A DNA stretch of 64,000 bases, from contig JACZXQ010000005.1 of assembly GCA_022571515.1 (NCBI GenBank), positions 1 through 64,000 on the forward strand, written 5' to 3'. Of this stretch, positions 60,496 through 64,000 are shown piece by piece (the first letter of the stretch is position 1; every line of letters starts with the position of its first letter). The notes beneath the pieces were generated by a model. It was not told where the DNA came from, ran no database searches, and saw only the letters and a list, made by a program, of their open reading frames with translations. This DNA comes from Gemmatimonadota bacterium (GTDB taxonomy: Bacteria > Gemmatimonadota > Gemmatimonadetes > Longimicrobiales > Gaopeijiaceae). Position numbers and translations under genes: made by a program.

Positions 60496-61572
60496 CTACT
60501 TCCGTTCGCGTGCGCCATGTCTGCGAAAAGGAAGCTGAGGCACGGAGTCCCCGGGGGCAACGATCCAGTTTTCGTACCGTTGATAGCGCTGGAAGTAGTC
60601 GCCGTTGGGCATCTGCCACCAAACGAGCGCCTCCGAGGGAAGCGGGTACGTCTGGTCCGGGCCGCGAGTCACGGGTGCGAACGAGACTCGCCCACCGGCG
60701 TGTTCCTGGGGCTCAGGTGTGTGAAACGCCCACTCGACCCACTGGAGGGTGGTGTCCGCGGCCATGGCTATTGTGCCCTTGATGAATGGTTTGTCATCAT
60801 CCTTCGGGCAGAACCGAATCGTCCAGCCGTCGTCGGCCGCATCCAACATGATGAAGCGATGGTTGTCGCCGAAGAGCTCCTGGACGAAGTGGGAGGTGAA
60901 GTCCGCCTCCAGCGGGGCGTACACCCAGGAGTCGTACGGATGGTCCGCATCGGTGCGCTTCACCATGAATGCATAGCCGCTCCGCTTAATCCTGCGAGCC
61001 CAGCTGAAGCGCCTGAGCGAACTCGAGCTGCGTTGGCTGAGGGCCAGCTCGGGGAGTTGAAGCGGTCCTAGCTCTTCCCTCGCGACCACGGTATCCGCCT
61101 CAGCCAGATAGGTGGCGACCCCGAGCGTGTCCATTGCCCCGTGGTAGTGCGCTCGGGCACTCTCCCACAGGCTGCGCGCTCTCTTGTCGTCGCCCCTGGT
61201 ACAGATGTCCCCATCTGCGCTGACCACGAGACCCTCGAGTGCGATCGGCTCGGCATGGAGTTGGATCTGGTAGCGAGTGACGCCAGGATCGACGGTAACG
61301 CGCACCGGCTCGAAGCCGAGCGCGCTGGCCCTGAGGCTCACCGTTTGGCTGGCCACGGTCTCGATGAAGAAGAACCGTCCCCGGTTGTCGGTCATCGTCG
61401 CGGCCACTCGCCGGTCGGTGCTCCACGCCTCAATGGCTACGGCCTCCATGGGGCGGCCGTCCTGGGTGGTCACCAACCCGAGTATTTGTGCTGCAGCTCC
61501 AGCCGGGAGCAACGCGGTGACCAGCAGTAGCAGGACAGCGGTCCATCCCAGAGACAAATCGGTACGCCCCAT
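60496..61572 (-). CDS. Secreted protein with a carboxypeptidase-regulatory-like domain
   Basis: An exported protein of about 358 residues (signal to about 29, LLPAGAAAQ). The first 85 residues are a CarboxypepD_reg-like beta sandwich: ILGLVTTQDGRPMEAVAIEAW, ATMTDNRGRFFFIETVASQTVSLRASALGFEPV. The remainder (from GDICTRGDDKRARSLWESAR) is a mixed domain of the sort seen in TonB-associated plug-less proteins, with a Tyr/Trp-rich end (WQMPNGDYFQRYQRYENWI). Start ATG 61572 (GTG 61575 possible) after a GGGAGG site. It is convergent with the hydrolase gene, 15 bp away. Confidence 0.7.
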   Translation of the reverse strand: MGRTDLSLGWTAVLLLLVTALLPAGAAAQILGLVTTQDGRPMEAVAIEAWSTDRRVAATMTDNRGRFFFIETVASQTVSLRASALGFEPVRVTVDPGVTRYQIQLHAEPIALEGLVVSADGDICTRGDDKRARSLWESARAHYHGAMDTLGVATYLAEADTVVAREELGPLQLPELALSQRSSSSLRRFSWARRIKRSGYAFMVKRTDADHPYDSWVYAPLEADFTSHFVQELFGDNHRFIMLDAADDGWTIRFCPKDDDKPFIKGTIAMAADTTLQWVEWAFHTPEPQEHAGGRVSFAPVTRGPDQTYPLPSEALVWWQMPNGDYFQRYQRYENWIVAPGDSVPQLPFRRHGARERK

Positions 61573-61731
61573 CACTCAACCTCCCTCTATTCCCTCAATC
61601 CTCTCAGACTCTAACGCGTTGCGCCTCTCCATGTTCCACGGTTCCCAGCTTCGCGCTGCACCAGGTCCTACTTACACCGAGAGGCCACCCGAAAGATTCC
61701 GGGCAGCCCCTCGGCGTTAAGCGTGAGATCG

Positions 61732-64000
61732 CTACCGAAGAGTGGCCGGCGATGCGGTGCCGTAGAAGATCGCGTTGAACAGAAGAGGGAAGGTTCCATG
61801 CGGCTGAGCACGGAAGGTGATCTTGGGCGTGAAAATAAAGAGCTTGCCTTCGCCGCGGTCCGCCTCGAGGAGCGCCGTACCTCCCCGCATGCGCTCTTGG
61901 CCCCACGCCCAGCCACTCCTAAGGGGCTGATCCGTGTCGAACCAGCCGATCCGCTTCACACCCTGGGCTTCGTGGTCGTCCGCCAAATCGAAGAGGAGGC
62001 TGTGGCTGATCATGACGTCAACGCGCTCTCCGAGGCCGTATGTGAGAGGGCTCCCGTGCTCGATCTTGAGGGAGTGGATCGAACCCGGGGTGTAGTATTC
62101 GTCGTCAGTCAGCGAGCGGCCGTCCACGGTCAAGTGGTTGGAGACCGGCAGGCCGGCGTGCTCGGCCAAGGAGGCGGAGCTGCCGATGGCGATGACGGTG
62201 CCCCCCTGGTCGGCGAATTCGAGAATGGCCGGAACCGTGGTCGTGACGGTCACGCTACCCAGCCGGTCGCGGAATTCTGAGGGGATGCTCTGGGCTTCGG
62301 GACTTCCGCCTCGGCCACCGCTGCCTCGGCCTCCGCCTTCGCCCCGCGCTGAGGGGACGGCACCGTCCTCCAGGATCAAGACGTCGTACTTGCCTGCCAA
62401 CTCACCCCGGTCGATCTCCGGGGCGTAGACCACGTCGAAGTCGAATGCGAAGTCTTCCAGGATCTTCCTGGTCCATCCCGAGGGCATGGAGCCGCCGTAC
62501 CGGTCCCAGAGGGCGATTCTGGGCCGATGGAGTTCCAGGGCTCCGCCCGTTGGTGAGGAAGCCACGCCGTGGAAGGTCAGGCCCAAGTCACGTGAGGCCT
62601 CCTCGAGAATAACTCGGGTGTCCCTATCCGACGGGAAGTAAAACGAGCCCTCGGCATAGGATACGCCGTCGTCCATGAGGCTCTGCTGCATCCAGAGCAC
62701 ACGGCCGCCCTCGGCGAGCACGCGATTCACCACCTGGAAGGCATCATTGACGTGTTCGACGATGAAGCCACGTGCTGCCTGGCCATTGACGAGCCGACCT
62801 CGCGGGGGGCTGACCAACTCCTCGGTGACGACCTGAAAGGGACCGTCGAAGGCGTCCAGCACGCGATCGAACTCCACACCCATTTGGAACGCGAGCGTCC
62901 AGCCCGCATTGTCATAGGGTGCGATGGGTGGACCACCCGGGTAGGCGAAATCGTTCGGATGATGCTGCGCCTCGAACATGTCGAGCACGTGCGGTCGGAA
63001 CGCTTGAGCGGCCTTCACAACGTACGAACCAGCGGCATAACGGGTGCCCGCGACCTGGAAGTCCGCGGTGGCGCGGTGGACCTGTATGCCGTTCTTGAGG
63101 AGCGCATTGACGAACTTGGTCGCCGTCAGAAAGTCCCCGCGATCCGAGGGAATGATGTAGCCACGCGCGTCCCGCTTGGCCGGATCCCGCAGGATGCGCC
63201 GGTAGTCCTCCACGCTTCCCACGGCGTTCCGGTTTCCGCGGCCGTCTTCCGTACCCGCCAGTTCTGCGGAGGCGTCATCGATCTGGAAGGGCAAGACCGT
63301 CCAATTATCCCGGCTTCCGCGTTCGATGGAGTTGGCGCCCATGCGCCAGATGTTGAACAGCAGTTGGTCCTTGTGGCGCGACGCGTGGTCCAAGACGGCC
63401 ATGTTCGCGGTCTGCGAATATTCGATGGACTGGCGGAAGTGCCAGGTTCCGGGCTCCACGGGCAGTGGAAGATCGCCGCTCGGGAGTTGGCGTGACGGCA
63501 CGAACGGAATCTCCATCGGAGTGGGGTGGCCGCTCGTCTCGGTCAGCAGGCCGATCATGTTCTTGAAGTACGGCGTGGTGCGGAGTCCACCGTTCCACCA
63601 CGTCGAATAGCTCGCCCCCGATCGCATGGTCGTACCGCCCTTTCCCTCCCGGACGAACCGGCCGTGCATGGCCGCTCCCACCGCATCGAGACTCGTGATG
63701 ATGAGAGGGTCTAGATTATGATTGGGCGGGTCCCTGAATGGTGGCGCGAACATGATCGCGCCCTCGGGACCGGTCTGGTGGTGATTGTAGACGATCTGGG
63801 GAAACCACTCCCGGTACATGACTCGATTCATGTTCGTGGTTTCGGCCAACTCCGACATGTAGAAATCCCGGTTGTTGTCGTGACCGGCGTACTTGTTGTA
63901 CAGGACCGGGACCCCGCTCGTGGTGCGTTCGAGCGGGTCATCGTGACGCATGTACCAATCTGCTACGAGTTCATGCCCATCGGGGTTCGCATGGACAGCC
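61732..64000 (-). CDS. M14-family zinc carboxypeptidase, 5'-partial at the window end
   Basis: The reading frame continues to the window edge: AVHANPDGHELVADWYMR (63999-63946), then GHDNNRDFYMSELAETTNMN and QIVYNHHQTGPEGAIMFAPP. NPDGxE-type and RD/NHHQ segments are those of M14 (zinc carboxypeptidase) enzymes; the first HxxE zinc motif must lie outside the window. A large C-terminal part (from about 62900) resembles a glutamine-amidotransferase-like fold (YDVLILEDGAVP, GGTVIAIGSSASLAEHAG) with a Gly-rich loop (GEGGGRGSGGRGG). About 755 residues are visible and more lie to the right. The bases between it and the 61572 start contain no gene. Confidence 0.8.
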   Translation of the reverse strand, partial: AVHANPDGHELVADWYMRHDDPLERTTSGVPVLYNKYAGHDNNRDFYMSELAETTNMNRVMYREWFPQIVYNHHQTGPEGAIMFAPPFRDPPNHNLDPLIITSLDAVGAAMHGRFVREGKGGTTMRSGASYSTWWNGGLRTTPYFKNMIGLLTETSGHPTPMEIPFVPSRQLPSGDLPLPVEPGTWHFRQSIEYSQTANMAVLDHASRHKDQLLFNIWRMGANSIERGSRDNWTVLPFQIDDASAELAGTEDGRGNRNAVGSVEDYRRILRDPAKRDARGYIIPSDRGDFLTATKFVNALLKNGIQVHRATADFQVAGTRYAAGSYVVKAAQAFRPHVLDMFEAQHHPNDFAYPGGPPIAPYDNAGWTLAFQMGVEFDRVLDAFDGPFQVVTEELVSPPRGRLVNGQAARGFIVEHVNDAFQVVNRVLAEGGRVLWMQQSLMDDGVSYAEGSFYFPSDRDTRVILEEASRDLGLTFHGVASSPTGGALELHRPRIALWDRYGGSMPSGWTRKILEDFAFDFDVVYAPEIDRGELAGKYDVLILEDGAVPSARGEGGGRGSGGRGGSPEAQSIPSEFRDRLGSVTVTTTVPAILEFADQGGTVIAIGSSASLAEHAGLPVSNHLTVDGRSLTDDEYYTPGSIHSLKIEHGSPLTYGLGERVDVMISHSLLFDLADDHEAQGVKRIGWFDTDQPLRSGWAWGQERMRGGTALLEADRGEGKLFIFTPKITFRAQPHGTFPLLFNAIFYGTASPATLR

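Noticed and set aside
1-64000. CRISPR arrays and rRNA genes
   Set aside because: No regularly spaced repeats of 24-40 bases with spacers, and no conserved rRNA segments, were noticed.

Overview
The window looks like a stretch of a GC-rich, diderm bacterial chromosome, most probably Gemmatimonadota. That placement is an inference from gene content. It rests on secreted BNR/VPS10-type propellers, LVIVD-repeat and TonB-era carboxypeptidase-regulatory proteins, a metallopeptidase-propeller-barrel fusion, an M14 peptidase, and LPS genes (lptE-like, lpxH-like, split hldE, mlaEFD). No rRNA or marker phylogeny is available here.

Positions 1-10,400 form a degraded mobile-element zone. It holds an ISAzo13-like transposase (with a -1 frameshift on an A8 run) sitting inside an istB remnant, an IS21 right end, two copies of one IS5/IS903-like element (one truncated, one complete), a 5'-truncated SIR2-domain gene, an MFS pseudogene, a gammaproteobacterial-looking rsmJ, an IS1182 fragment, an IS91-like pseudogene with a duplicated terminus, a replication-relaxation-like gene and a tyrosine integrase that ends about 110 bp from tRNA-Pro(TGG). 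Short TGCGCACCCA arrays at 1,772 and 10,314 bracket most of this zone.

Positions 10,419-21,979 are a long minus-strand run: DUF4292-like and LptE-like lipoproteins, then an Mrp-type antiporter operon (E, F, G, DUF4040, B, C, and three NuoL/M/N-like subunits with a small protein between the last two), then hemC, the HldE nucleotidyltransferase half, rph, rdgB and tRNA-Pro. After a UDP-diacylglucosamine pyrophosphatase gene, a DUF5683 gene and tRNA-Sec(TCA), positions 23,871-29,885 carry a plus-strand set: an LVIVD protein, a multicopper oxidase with an incomplete trinuclear site, a translationally coupled cupredoxin-like protein and an M3 peptidase.

Positions 29,887-41,098 are a minus-strand respiratory nitrate reductase locus: di-heme cytochrome c, narG, narH, narJ, narI, two NarK-type transporters (one with a soluble insertion) and a small membrane protein. 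Divergent from it lies deoC with an ALDH16-like two-domain aldehyde dehydrogenase, which together would turn deoxyribose 5-phosphate into glyceraldehyde 3-phosphate and acetate. From 44,808 to 53,280 the minus strand holds paired small lipoproteins, a 1,055-residue propeller protein, RidA, the HldE kinase half, a D-threonine-aldolase-like enzyme, a TlpA-like thioredoxin and a Cys-rich BNR lipoprotein. The right end has a metallopeptidase/propeller/barrel protein, a strong shared terminator, mlaEFD for phospholipid transport, a dienelactone hydrolase lipoprotein, a carboxypeptidase-regulatory protein and an M14 peptidase that runs off the window.
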